Below are positions 15,186 through 24,400 of a stretch of 44,914 nt of DNA, piece after piece (within the stretch, counting starts at the first letter, position 1; every line of letters begins with the position of its first letter). The DNA comes from a virus. A program made the position numbers and the translations under genes. The notes below the pieces were generated by a model. It was given only the letters and a program-made list of their open reading frames with translations, did no database searches and was not told the origin of the DNA. The DNA is taken from IMG/VR virus record IMGVR_UViG_3300037189_017940, positions 1 to 44,914 of that record; one strand, 5' to 3'.

Positions 15186-15613
15186 TGGATCAAATCAATG
15201 TTACTAAAGTAGAGTTAGCATTGATAAATGCCGAAAAAGAAACAAACAATTACGCAATGCGTAAGTTTCTTGATCGCTCTCAGGGAAAATATAGTTATAA
15301 GGCATTGGCAAAGAGAGGCCATCCTTATAACTCTACACATCCCTTCCCACTAGATATGATTCCATATAAAGATTCGGGGATTATAAATATGCAAAGCAGA
15401 AATTTTGTTCTTTCTTGGAAGAAAAATGATCCGTACAGAAAAGGAGATTCAATAGTAAGTAGAACCTATAATGATGCTCCTTATGCTGATGACTTACTTA
15501 ATGGCATACCGGGATTGACAATTCCAAGACCTTTGATGGACAAAGCTTTGCCAAATGTGGCGTATTTTAGAAACAGAAATTTAAGCGTAGGAATAAGAAA
15601 TGCCCTTAGTTAA
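15185..15613 (+). CDS. Hypothetical neck or minor tail protein
   Basis: 142 residues, mostly charged and aromatic with no recognised domain. It overlaps the preceding stop (TAATG) and sits between the tail terminator and tail tube genes, so it is probably a virion or assembly protein. It contains repeated Tyr/Asn/Arg segments (RKFLDRSQGKYSYKALAKRG, PYRKGDSIVSRTYNDAPYAD). No catalytic motif. Confidence 0.65.
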   Translation: MDQINVTKVELALINAEKETNNYAMRKFLDRSQGKYSYKALAKRGHPYNSTHPFPLDMIPYKDSGIINMQSRNFVLSWKKNDPYRKGDSIVSRTYNDAPYADDLLNGIPGLTIPRPLMDKALPNVAYFRNRNLSVGIRNALS

Positions 15614-15746
15614 AATCAAAGTAACAAAAACAATGGCTGGAAGGATGGGAGAAACTTCTGTTTCTACCGAAGAAATGTTTGTTGATCTGGAACAGTTTAA
15701 GGAAAATTATCCTGACGCTGTATTTGAAGTTTTGGAGGAAGAATAA
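15600..15746 (+). CDS. Very small protein (48 aa) before the tail tube gene
   Basis: It reads MPLVKIKVTKTMAGRMG at the N-terminus and ends FEVLEEE; the C-terminal half is acidic. It overlaps the previous gene by 14 bases, and its end (TTGGAGGAAGAATAA) supplies the ribosome site of the tail tube gene. In-frame, compact and consistent with neighbouring codon use, so I think it is real. Function unknown. Confidence 0.65.
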   Translation: MPLVKIKVTKTMAGRMGETSVSTEEMFVDLEQFKENYPDAVFEVLEEE

Positions 15747-15749
15747 TAA

Positions 15750-16211
15750 ATGGCAACTATCCCACTTTGGGCAATTGGTAAACATATTACCGCTATAACT
15801 TTTACGCCTCAATCAGTTAATACCTCTACAGGTGTTTTAACTGATTTGACTACTGTAAAGCAGTTCTATGGGCACTGCGCTGAATTGTCTTTAGATTCTC
15901 AAATAACTACTGAGAACATAAGTGCTATTAATCGTACATATGCCAATAACGTAGGAACCGAATCTGACACTACTCTAAAAGTAACTGAGTTTGAAAAATC
16001 GGCAGGAGCTAATTTGGCAGCAGATTTGGCATTTACTGTAGGTGCTTCTGGTTTAGTTAAGTTTGTACTTACTCGTGGATCTCAGTCTTTTACTGGATAT
16101 GGAATACTTACTGACTATTCTTTGAACACTAGCGGTAAGGGTTCTATAAAAGCAGATCTAACTGTTCGTCAAATTGATTCTGGAACTGATGCTCCGTTGG
16201 TGTATGCATAA
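15750..16211 (+). CDS. Major tail tube protein
   Basis: 153 residues, beta-rich with Thr/Ser-rich strands (ITAITFTPQSVNTSTGVL, FTGYGILTDYSLNTSGKG), as in siphovirus tube proteins that stack as hexamers. It lies directly before the tail chaperone pair and tape measure, the canonical place for the tube gene. GGAGGAAG lies eleven bases before the ATG, a strong site for an abundant protein. Confidence 0.82.
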   Translation: MATIPLWAIGKHITAITFTPQSVNTSTGVLTDLTTVKQFYGHCAELSLDSQITTENISAINRTYANNVGTESDTTLKVTEFEKSAGANLAADLAFTVGASGLVKFVLTRGSQSFTGYGILTDYSLNTSGKGSIKADLTVRQIDSGTDAPLVYA

Positions 16212-16645
16212 TGAAAAAACTTAATGTTTTTGGAATATCTGTTCCAAAACAAGAAATAAAAGAAATCTCCTTCTCTATACCGGAAGGAGATATAGTTTTT
16301 AAACTCAAAGAACCTTCTTTGAGTTTAATGCTTGGTCTTCCGCCTCAAATAGAAAATTACATTGAAAAATATGTGACTGGAAAAGATGGCAAGGAACCCT
16401 ACCCTTTTCCCATTCCCATTCCAGACAGAGAAATAAAAATATCTGCTGAAATGGTAGAAGCTTATACTCTTTTGTATTCTCTTCAAGTTGAAGACGAAGA
16501 TAAGTATGAGTTTGAAGAAATAGTATTTTTGGGAGAATGTTATCCTGAGCATATGCTTGGAGCAATTAAATATGTTACTGAAGTATCTAACAGATTTAAT
16601 GATCGAATACAAGACCCTATAGTTGCGGAGTATCTTCCGCTTTAA
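16211..16645 (+). CDS. Tail assembly chaperone, G form
   Basis: 144 residues, overlapping the tube gene stop (TAATG). It is acidic and soluble and precedes the tape measure gene. The reading frame ends at TAA 16643, while the -1 frame stays open from 16603 through 16854 without any start codon near its beginning. This is the usual G/GT arrangement, in which a small share of ribosomes shift to make a longer protein that binds the tape measure and recruits tube subunits. Confidence 0.78.
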   Translation: MKKLNVFGISVPKQEIKEISFSIPEGDIVFKLKEPSLSLMLGLPPQIENYIEKYVTGKDGKEPYPFPIPIPDREIKISAEMVEAYTLLYSLQVEDEDKYEFEEIVFLGECYPEHMLGAIKYVTEVSNRFNDRIQDPIVAEYLPL

Positions 16646-16854
16646 CTGCTTATATATCAACTACAAATAGGCATCCAGACCTTGACATAAGATTAGATGC
16701 GGTCTTATGTTCTATTAATGATAGGCTAGCTGGAAAACCGGGACAAGACATACCGCCGCTTGAAGATTATGTATTTGAGCATATAATGTCTTACAGTATT
16801 AACGAAGCAAGGAAACTAAAAGATGGCACAAATGACTCTAACTCTAACTCTTAA
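16603..16854 (+). CDS. Tail chaperone T extension, expressed by -1 frameshift
   Basis: About 83 codons open in the -1 frame relative to the G gene, bounded upstream by TGA at 16600-16602 and ending at TAA 16852-16854, inside the start of the tape measure gene. It encodes YISTTNRHPDLDIRLDAVL and then a helical acidic stretch (PPLEDYVFEHIMSYSINEAR). No ATG, GTG or TTG begins it; the first methionine is far downstream. The shift must occur between 16603 and 16645. I see no canonical X-XXY-YYZ heptamer; C-CCT-ATA (16615-16621), where Pro-tRNA can re-pair on CCC, is the best candidate. Confidence 0.68.
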   Translation, partial: SNTRPYSCGVSSALTAYISTTNRHPDLDIRLDAVLCSINDRLAGKPGQDIPPLEDYVFEHIMSYSINEARKLKDGTNDSNSNS

Positions 16855-18094
16855 GGGAGTTAGTAATCTAGTAAATAGCCTAAAAACTCTTAATAAAGAG
16901 CTTCGTCTTTTAGATAGACGCTTAGACAACACTGCTAACAAATTCCTTAATGCCTCTAATAGGTTAGCACTTGCCGTTCAAAACATAAAAGTTCCGGCAA
17001 GGATACCTTCATTAAGACCTGCCTCTAGAGGCTCTGGTGGCTATGGTGGTTCCAATCAACAAAACTCTAATCGTGGTGGATTTAATATGTTGCCATCTGA
17101 TTGGAATTTGTTATCGGCCGCCATTAGTGGTGATATGAAACAAATACTTGTAACTATTGGAAAACAAGTATTAGGTAGCAAAGTTTTACCCACTATAGCA
17201 AAAAATCTTGCTAAACCTCAAAGTGGTATAGGTCCTCCTGTTCCGCCTAGTATGGCATCTGCTGCTTTGGCGGCTATAACCAATCCCATTACTTTATCTG
17301 TATTGGGATTGTCGGCAATTTTTACTGGATTAAAACTATCTGTTGATAAATGGACAGAAGTAGCTAAATCTCAAATATCCCTTTATTATGGAGCAGGTGC
17401 TAATTCTAGCTTTGCTGGATTAAAAAAACTAGGAGCTGCTCTAAACATTTCGCCAGAAGAAATAGGTGCAGATGCTTCCAGAACTCCCGGAAAAGGAAAA
17501 GTTTTAAAAAGTTTACTCAAGCAACTTAATGCTATGGATGAAGAAGCATCCGTTTATTTTGCTGAAAAGTTTGGGCTGGAAAAATACCTCAATGCCGGTA
17601 TACGATCTATGTCTAAAAAAGACCTGGATAAAATTCTAGACGATGAAGGAAAAATTAATCCGGAAGTAATAAAGAAAACTTTGGAATTTAATTCTGCTAT
17701 GGGAGATTTGAGTAATACTTTTAACTCTGCTCTTTTGGAGTTAACCCCACTAATAACTTTGTTTACTGGTCTTATTCAGCTAGGAAAAGATCTTGCTTAT
17801 AATCCGTTGTTCAAATGGGTTATGGATCAATATCAAAATAGACCTAAGGGTGGCTTTGCTGGTTCTGATGCTTTTGGTAATAAAGACGCCGATAACGGTC
17901 AAGCTAAAGCGGCCAAAGATATTAGGGATGCCGCTAAAGATTTTAAATCTGGAGTAGATAAGTGGACTAAAAAAGAAGGAACTATTGGCGGTGGAAACAG
18001 AGGTAAAAATCCTTTTCCTCGTGGGATGGTTTGGATGTCTAACCAGGAATATCTTATTCAAATGCAAGAAAATCTAGGAGCTTTTGAGTTTTGA
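16823..18094 (+). CDS. Tape measure protein (short)
   Basis: 423 residues. An N-terminal heptad helix (LKGVSNLVNSLKTLNKELR), a Gly/Ser/Asn-rich linker (about 70-90), hydrophobic helices in the middle (ITNPITLSVLGLSAIFTGLK at 151-170) and a second hydrophobic helix near 300 (LLELTPLITLFTGLIQLG) match tape measure proteins. They fix tail length and later help DNA pass the membrane. By the known ratio of roughly 0.15 nm per residue the tail would be about 60 nm, short for a siphovirus. It overlaps the T extension by 32 bases. Confidence 0.85.
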   Translation: MAQMTLTLTLKGVSNLVNSLKTLNKELRLLDRRLDNTANKFLNASNRLALAVQNIKVPARIPSLRPASRGSGGYGGSNQQNSNRGGFNMLPSDWNLLSAAISGDMKQILVTIGKQVLGSKVLPTIAKNLAKPQSGIGPPVPPSMASAALAAITNPITLSVLGLSAIFTGLKLSVDKWTEVAKSQISLYYGAGANSSFAGLKKLGAALNISPEEIGADASRTPGKGKVLKSLLKQLNAMDEEASVYFAEKFGLEKYLNAGIRSMSKKDLDKILDDEGKINPEVIKKTLEFNSAMGDLSNTFNSALLELTPLITLFTGLIQLGKDLAYNPLFKWVMDQYQNRPKGGFAGSDAFGNKDADNGQAKAAKDIRDAAKDFKSGVDKWTKKEGTIGGGNRGKNPFPRGMVWMSNQEYLIQMQENLGAFEF

Positions 18095-20781
18095 GAAACT
18101 TACTTCCAGTAACTCCAAATAAGAATCTAAAGATTTATTTGGATGAGCCTATATATTCAGTAGCTGAACCTGTTTTTGAAATGGCTAGACAGGCTTCGGC
18201 TATGTTTCTTAATACGGATACTTCTTCAGTGGGGCTTAGGTTTAATTCTGGTTGGGAAGTAAAATCTTATTTAGATTGGAATGATATAGTTTGGGAGCGA
18301 GATGAAGCTTCTGCTATGTTTATACCGGAAACAGACTGTGGCTATGCTTCTGATATGTTTGTTTATGGTTATCAGTCTAGGGCACCATCTAATACAAATA
18401 TGCCAAATGTTAATTCTGGTGCTTCTGTAAATCAAGCACCTAGAGGGTATAAAGCATTTAAGAAAAGAGTTCCTGCTGGTTATGACTGGTCTACAAAACA
18501 ATTATTGGCAGACGAAACTTCTTTTCCTCCTCCTAATTTAGAAGACAATAATGAGGGAATGGATAGCACGGTTCAAATGGATCGTGTTTTGTTTACTTAT
18601 GCGCCAGACAGCACTGATCAAGATATATGTTTTATATTTACTATATCTAGTCTTGATCATATTATGACTGGAGCTAAGTTAAGAATTTATTTTAATGGTA
18701 ACTCTGGAGAGACTGTTGAAAACGGAGTAACTAAGACAGGTACAGGCCAGTATTGCTGGTGGATAAGAACTGGATATGCTGTTCTATTTGAGAAATTAGT
18801 TAGTGAACCTGGAGTTAATAGTTGGGTAAAACGACATGAGGTATACGGTCATTTTCTAGCTAGGGGCGCGGATAGATTTATAATGACCATTAGAAAATCC
18901 GGTTCATGTTTTAATGTGGGCGAAGGTACTAATGGTTTTATTAAAACAACCTTTGAATTTTCCACTAATCCAGTAAGAAACACTTTTAACCATATGCTCG
19001 AAAGGGTTGCCAACATGGTAACTAATAGTCCCACTAGAATAGAGGATCATTATATGGTTCCTGGTAGCAGACAAGCTACTGTCGAAAGCCCCATAAGAAT
19101 AGATTTTAGACGGGACATAATGGGTGCTTTCTCCTTACTGAGAACAAATTATCCTACAGATCCTATTGTAGTAGATGATTCTCCTTTCTCTTTAACTGAG
19201 CCACCTGCCGCCGGTCAATACATTCTTTTAGATTGGAGTGCTTGTGAGCCCGGGACTAGTAGTGTTATTTGTTCTCTAATAAACAAAGAGACAAACACAG
19301 AATTAACTATCTCCAGCTTTGACTCCGCTAATAACAAATGTAGTTATGAATTGCCAGAAGGAGTTACCGACTACTTTGTTAGATGTACTTTTGTAAGTGA
19401 CGGTGACCATACTGCTAGGCTGAATGGTTGGCGAGTAAAGAAAAATGCTTATCTTCAACTAACTGATCAAACAATAAAGGAAATAGGCGCGGCTCCTTAT
19501 TACAAAACAGTCATTCGTCGTTTTGATATGAAAGGAGCAGAAAGACATATATCTGGAGAATCTGCATCTTTTACAATAGCAGACCCGCTTAAAAAATTAA
19601 ATATTTTCAAAACTAGAACTTCTATACCCGTAAAAATAGTTAATGTTGATTCTGCGTCAGGAAGAACAAACACTATTTTTAGGGGCTTTACAACTAGAAT
19701 AAATAACAACATAAGAAGTAGCTTTAACGATAAGCTGCCTCTTCAAAGTTGGTCTTTGTTTGATATTACGTGTAAGAATATGTGGACTCTGCTTGCTCAG
19801 ACAACTGTAGATTCTCCCTATACTACTACGTTTTACACCAAAGGAACTGTAGATATGAACGGTAATACCGTCACAAATGACGGTACACCATATCTTGCTT
19901 CTGAGTTTATTCGTGCATTAATATCCAGAGCCGGTTTTGATTACGATAACGACTTTGACTTTCCCACTGATATACCTATAAGAATTCTTGCTGATAGTGG
20001 GTTAGATTTTTCTTCTGGCATAGACATGCTAGAGAACAATGGGGTTGTTATTGAGTCTCTTTGTGATGATTATATTTTTCATCATTTAATTAGAGACGAA
20101 AATTTAGGTCCTAGGGGTAAATGGAAACTTATTCCGCCTCCTGTAGCCCCTTATACTAATTTAGTTAACTTCATAACTACTGGACCTGACATGAGTGATG
20201 GCCAACCTAGGGTTACTCATTATTTGCCTAGTTATGCTGGTATGTTAGATCCTAATACCGGACTACCTATTCCCACTTGTGATATAGTAAGCGGTACTTT
20301 TAATACTACAGTAAAGGAACCTGAATGTAATTGGTTACTAGTAGCTGGAATGGGTAGCTTTGATACTAAGGGTCCTAAAGTACAATGTGCTGTTGGTCAT
20401 AATCCTATTAGCTATAATAGGCCCGGTGCTTCTACTGCTGATCCTAATCATCCTGACTATTTAGGTAGAAGAAAGCCCATGTATGTAGTAGATCCTGCTA
20501 TATACTCTGCTAAAAGTGATGCATCAATGCAAGCGATATTAACTGCTGTATGGAGAAGAATTGCTTATCTTTCTTTCCACGCTATCAAAATGGCAACCTT
20601 TACTGCCCCAATGATAGAAATACCCCATGAAACAGAAACAGGCTGTAATAGAATACTTAGATATTATGATCCTGTATTAATTGATGGAGAGCAATTTTTG
20701 ATTAGAAATGTAAACCCAACTTTTACTAAAGATGGAATGCAATTTGCTGTTTATGAGTGTGAAGCTCCGAGGGCTGTTTAA
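18091..20781 (+). CDS. Large tail tip / baseplate protein
   Basis: 896 residues, beginning at TTG 18091 in TTGA overlap with the tape measure stop; AGGAG lies ten bases upstream. It follows the tape measure directly, the usual place for distal tail and tail-hub proteins. The C-terminus (FLIRNVNPTFTKDGMQFAVY) looks like a beta domain. It has few Cys and no recognised enzyme motif. Likely part of the baseplate hub; a fused distal-tail plus hub protein is possible. Confidence 0.72.
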   Translation: MRNLLPVTPNKNLKIYLDEPIYSVAEPVFEMARQASAMFLNTDTSSVGLRFNSGWEVKSYLDWNDIVWERDEASAMFIPETDCGYASDMFVYGYQSRAPSNTNMPNVNSGASVNQAPRGYKAFKKRVPAGYDWSTKQLLADETSFPPPNLEDNNEGMDSTVQMDRVLFTYAPDSTDQDICFIFTISSLDHIMTGAKLRIYFNGNSGETVENGVTKTGTGQYCWWIRTGYAVLFEKLVSEPGVNSWVKRHEVYGHFLARGADRFIMTIRKSGSCFNVGEGTNGFIKTTFEFSTNPVRNTFNHMLERVANMVTNSPTRIEDHYMVPGSRQATVESPIRIDFRRDIMGAFSLLRTNYPTDPIVVDDSPFSLTEPPAAGQYILLDWSACEPGTSSVICSLINKETNTELTISSFDSANNKCSYELPEGVTDYFVRCTFVSDGDHTARLNGWRVKKNAYLQLTDQTIKEIGAAPYYKTVIRRFDMKGAERHISGESASFTIADPLKKLNIFKTRTSIPVKIVNVDSASGRTNTIFRGFTTRINNNIRSSFNDKLPLQSWSLFDITCKNMWTLLAQTTVDSPYTTTFYTKGTVDMNGNTVTNDGTPYLASEFIRALISRAGFDYDNDFDFPTDIPIRILADSGLDFSSGIDMLENNGVVIESLCDDYIFHHLIRDENLGPRGKWKLIPPPVAPYTNLVNFITTGPDMSDGQPRVTHYLPSYAGMLDPNTGLPIPTCDIVSGTFNTTVKEPECNWLLVAGMGSFDTKGPKVQCAVGHNPISYNRPGASTADPNHPDYLGRRKPMYVVDPAIYSAKSDASMQAILTAVWRRIAYLSFHAIKMATFTAPMIEIPHETETGCNRILRYYDPVLIDGEQFLIRNVNPTFTKDGMQFAVYECEAPRAV

Positions 20782-21026
20782 TGCACGCAGAAACTAATTT
20801 AAAAAATTGGATAAAAGAATTATCTGCTAGAACTCACGGTCAGACAGGAAATGTTAAAACCGTGTTTGGTAGACAACTAATTTTTCTTAAAGATAGTTCT
20901 AAAATAATGCAGTTACCTAACTTGGGTACTATTTCTATGCAAGATTTAGATTTAGCTTCTCCCACTTATGGAATGTATTATGCGGCTGTGGATATAGATC
21001 GTGTGGATGGCGGGGTTATAAGATAG
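20781..21026 (+). CDS. Small tail protein
   Basis: 81 residues, unknown. It overlaps the upstream gene (TAATG) and the next (TAGTG), thus coupled on both sides. It ends with a hydrophobic/acidic strand YYAAVDIDRVDGGVIR. Position between two large tail proteins suggests a baseplate part or chaperone. Confidence 0.65.
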   Translation: MHAETNLKNWIKELSARTHGQTGNVKTVFGRQLIFLKDSSKIMQLPNLGTISMQDLDLASPTYGMYYAAVDIDRVDGGVIR

Positions 21027-24000
21027 TGCTTGCTGGTAAAAGACTTGAAGCTAAAAGAGTCAAACTAGGTTTGAGCATTGATAGTTCAAAAAGCTTTTCA
21101 GGTGACGGTACTCATAAATTTGGTTGGGCAGCCTCTCTTCAAAGTTATAGTATATTTAATATTGCGTCTCTCATTAATGGTATACGAATAGAAATTAACT
21201 CTACAGAACTTACTCCTGTAAGAAATGCAAGAATTATAATTCCATCTTTATCTATAGATACTACCAATACTATCGGTTCTTATGAAGATTATGTTTTAGC
21301 CGAAGTTTTTTTGGTTGATTTTTTGCTGTACGAAACATTTCTTGGCTTGTGGAGAATGTCTATTGGTAGTGTAGAATTTAAAGTCAATGGAGTTTTAGTT
21401 GCTACTCTTGGTGGCGGTACTTTAGACTCTACTGGGTTAGGTCCGGGTTATGTTCCTCTACTAGGTATTCCTCCTAAAGTAACTGGAAGTTTGTTTAATA
21501 GTGTCACAGGATTGCCATCTAACTATTCTTATTCTTATACTCAAGAAGGCAATGTTCATTGTTCTTACGGCATACAAATAAATGACGGAGATAGTTATAT
21601 TTATATGCCTGTCTCCGTCCCTTCCTCTGTAATACCTTCTTGTTTTAGTGTGTGTACTTATTGTATGAGTATGCCTGCAATAGTTCAAGGTACTACAACT
21701 GAAAATATTGTACTCCACTTAAAGAATAACGGCACAAAAGTCTTTGCTATAACAGATACTACAGAATATGATGAAGGAACTAGTGAACGTCAGTATGGTT
21801 CTTTTTGGGTGGTACCTAATCTTGATAAAAGTGTTGTTAAACTAGGAGACAGTTATGGTTCTTTAATTCAAAGAGGTGGAATACCATATACAAAATATAC
21901 AGGAAAAAGACTTTGTATAACTTCTGATTCGTCAAAAATTCCCGCTCCACCCCCTCCAAGACCTAATCCATATAGTGAAACCGCAACTTCAACTGGAAAT
22001 TTAACTAATAGTTATAGTGCTTATTTGGATACAGTTTTTGATACTGCTTCTATAATAGAAGATCCTCTCGGAGAGACTTCTTGGCTTCCAGTAGATATAA
22101 CTTACGATAAGCAATATCTTCTTCAACAGATACCCACAATACCAAATCAAGTGGTGGCAGGGGAGACTTTAACTTTTGTTTACCCTAGTAAAGTTCAACA
22201 TAGAACAAAATACGGAGATCCCAATAGTGATATGTTGGGATATCTTTCTTGGGATGATGGAGTATCGACTCCCACTGAAATAAATAACATAATCACTTAT
22301 GTAAGCTATAATACACATCCCCACTGGAGTTATTTTTATCATCCTAGGAATTGGAATGTAGATGGTTCTTCTGTAAATTGGGAAACTTATTGGGCTCCTA
22401 TTGGTGATCAGTTTTTAAGTCATCCTTCTCTGCCAGGAGATAGGGACGTTCAAAAAAGAACTTCATTAGTTTCGGCTCCCTTATTAGAAGGAGGAAACTC
22501 TAGTTTTATAGAATCAATAGCTTTTGGAAAAAAAACTAGTTGGTGGGGTCTGCCTACTTTTGATATAGACAGGCCATCAATCCCATCTAGTATAACTGCT
22601 GAACTATCTACTGCAAGATGGTCCTCTAGCGATGCCATTATTTCTACGGAATCTGGAAAAATAAAAGTAACCTCCAGTGGTCCTAGTACATTATCTGTAA
22701 ACTATAATCTTGCTGATTGGAATTCTTATCCTAGATTATTACCATTACTCACTAAGGAATTTGTTTTTAATTGGGACTCTACTAATGTAAGTTCTATTAA
22801 AGTATTTGCTGTTGGGTCTGATGGGGTTGAATGGCAGATATGTTCTTCTCCCGGAACTTATCCTTGGAGTACCTCATTAATAAATAAAAAATACTCCGGT
22901 AGTTGGATTCAAGATTGGGGATTGACTGATGTTACAGATATTGGAACTGACATACCTGTTAATGGAGAATCTGTAGTTGCTTATAATAACAATATAAGAG
23001 TTATTAATCCACAAGTTTTGTCTGCAAGAGGAGCAAAAAGTCTCAGATTTGAGATAGTTTTTATTAATCCGGCAACCCCAGTAAAAATACATTTACCTGT
23101 ATTTAATATAGAAAATACCTGGAATATTTATCAAGAATCTAGGCAATTTGGGTGTGCTATAAATGAAAATGGATCGTGTTTCAGATTTGGTCAATCTAAT
23201 TTTTGGAATTATTTATTAAACGCATTTGAGTATCCCCCTTCTGTATTACAACCCGGTTCTCAAACCACTGTATTAGATTGGCTATGCTTCAAAAGAGTAG
23301 TCTTAGAAGGAATAGGTCCAACCGATAGTTTGCTAACCGAGTTAAATAGTCTTTACAAATTACACATAGAATGGAATACTTTAATTCATATAGCTAATGA
23401 TACTACTGCTTGGATATGTAATTATGGGGATAATAATGATTTAGTTCAAGCGGTACTTAGCAACACATTACAGCCACCTCCACTAATGATGTTTCCTTGT
23501 TTTGACAGAGACTCAAATCTTACCCCCACTTCTAATTTTTGTATGAAAGTATGGGCGTTTGATCAAATGAATCGTTATCATATAACTCCTAAAGTTACCT
23601 CTGATAACGTTACACTTATTAAATCTCCGGGATCTAACTGGTTAATAACAGATACATCTGAGCCTAATGGATGGACAGTCAGGTACCATCAGCATGTTGT
23701 AGATAATTCAGAAACTGATTATAAATTAAGTGCGTCATCAAAACAATATGCAAATTTGAGACCTTGGCACGGTTTCTTTTTTGTGGGCAATGATGATTCT
23801 ACTTCCTCCACAAATGGAGTAGACATTGTTCATGATAGAAATACCGGAGAATATTTTTATTGTTATTTGATCAACAATGATTTGTGGGTAAATAGATCTT
23901 ATTCCTTACACCCCACTGTAGAAGATGAAATCACTCAAATTACTTTCTCTGCAGACGTAAGTGAGCCAGCAATAATAATTGCTCCAGATGGGGTGTTGTA

Positions 24001-24400
24001 TGTCGTATATACTCGTGGGACTAATGTCTATTACAGATCTAGTACCGATCAATCCTTATCTTGGAACTCGGAGATACTTTTGTTTAGTGGCAAATCAAAA
24101 TGTAGAATAGCAACTAATCATGAAAATAATGATGTTGTTTTTGTTGCTTTTGGTTATGTGTCTGGGACTTCAGGACCTGGATATTTATATTCTATTCCTT
24201 ACGGTGGGGGAGATATAAGTTTGCCATCCCCCACAATTATAAAAGATCAAACAGCAACTAATATAGTTGTAGCTGACGAACAATTTGATATAAGCTACAT
24301 ATCTGGCCAAGTATACCTTTTATGTAAGCTAGACGGTAGCTCGTTACATTCCCACTATTCATCAAAGGATGGTGGACTAACTTTTGATAAAATTTTCTGA
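21026..24400 (+). CDS. Very large tail/baseplate protein with Asp-box (BNR) C-terminal region
   Basis: 1124 residues from a GTG start that overlaps the previous TAG. The protein is beta-rich throughout. A proline-rich linker (PAPPPPRPNPYSETATST) stands near residue 310. The last 180 residues contain BNR-like blades: YRSSTDQSLSWN, then HYSSKDGGLTFDKIF at the end, separated by strands like VLYVVYTRGTNVYY. Such Asp-boxes occur in sialidase-type beta-propellers that bind or cut glycans, so this is probably a receptor-binding component. No catalytic residues can be assigned. Confidence 0.72.
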   Translation: MLAGKRLEAKRVKLGLSIDSSKSFSGDGTHKFGWAASLQSYSIFNIASLINGIRIEINSTELTPVRNARIIIPSLSIDTTNTIGSYEDYVLAEVFLVDFLLYETFLGLWRMSIGSVEFKVNGVLVATLGGGTLDSTGLGPGYVPLLGIPPKVTGSLFNSVTGLPSNYSYSYTQEGNVHCSYGIQINDGDSYIYMPVSVPSSVIPSCFSVCTYCMSMPAIVQGTTTENIVLHLKNNGTKVFAITDTTEYDEGTSERQYGSFWVVPNLDKSVVKLGDSYGSLIQRGGIPYTKYTGKRLCITSDSSKIPAPPPPRPNPYSETATSTGNLTNSYSAYLDTVFDTASIIEDPLGETSWLPVDITYDKQYLLQQIPTIPNQVVAGETLTFVYPSKVQHRTKYGDPNSDMLGYLSWDDGVSTPTEINNIITYVSYNTHPHWSYFYHPRNWNVDGSSVNWETYWAPIGDQFLSHPSLPGDRDVQKRTSLVSAPLLEGGNSSFIESIAFGKKTSWWGLPTFDIDRPSIPSSITAELSTARWSSSDAIISTESGKIKVTSSGPSTLSVNYNLADWNSYPRLLPLLTKEFVFNWDSTNVSSIKVFAVGSDGVEWQICSSPGTYPWSTSLINKKYSGSWIQDWGLTDVTDIGTDIPVNGESVVAYNNNIRVINPQVLSARGAKSLRFEIVFINPATPVKIHLPVFNIENTWNIYQESRQFGCAINENGSCFRFGQSNFWNYLLNAFEYPPSVLQPGSQTTVLDWLCFKRVVLEGIGPTDSLLTELNSLYKLHIEWNTLIHIANDTTAWICNYGDNNDLVQAVLSNTLQPPPLMMFPCFDRDSNLTPTSNFCMKVWAFDQMNRYHITPKVTSDNVTLIKSPGSNWLITDTSEPNGWTVRYHQHVVDNSETDYKLSASSKQYANLRPWHGFFFVGNDDSTSSTNGVDIVHDRNTGEYFYCYLINNDLWVNRSYSLHPTVEDEITQITFSADVSEPAIIIAPDGVLYVVYTRGTNVYYRSSTDQSLSWNSEILLFSGKSKCRIATNHENNDVVFVAFGYVSGTSGPGYLYSIPYGGGDISLPSPTIIKDQTATNIVVADEQFDISYISGQVYLLCKLDGSSLHSHYSSKDGGLTFDKIF

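Noticed and set aside
21461-21718. 85-residue leftward frame inside the large tail gene
   Set aside because: Antisense shadow; Tyr/His/Ile-rich composition as expected from reversed codons.
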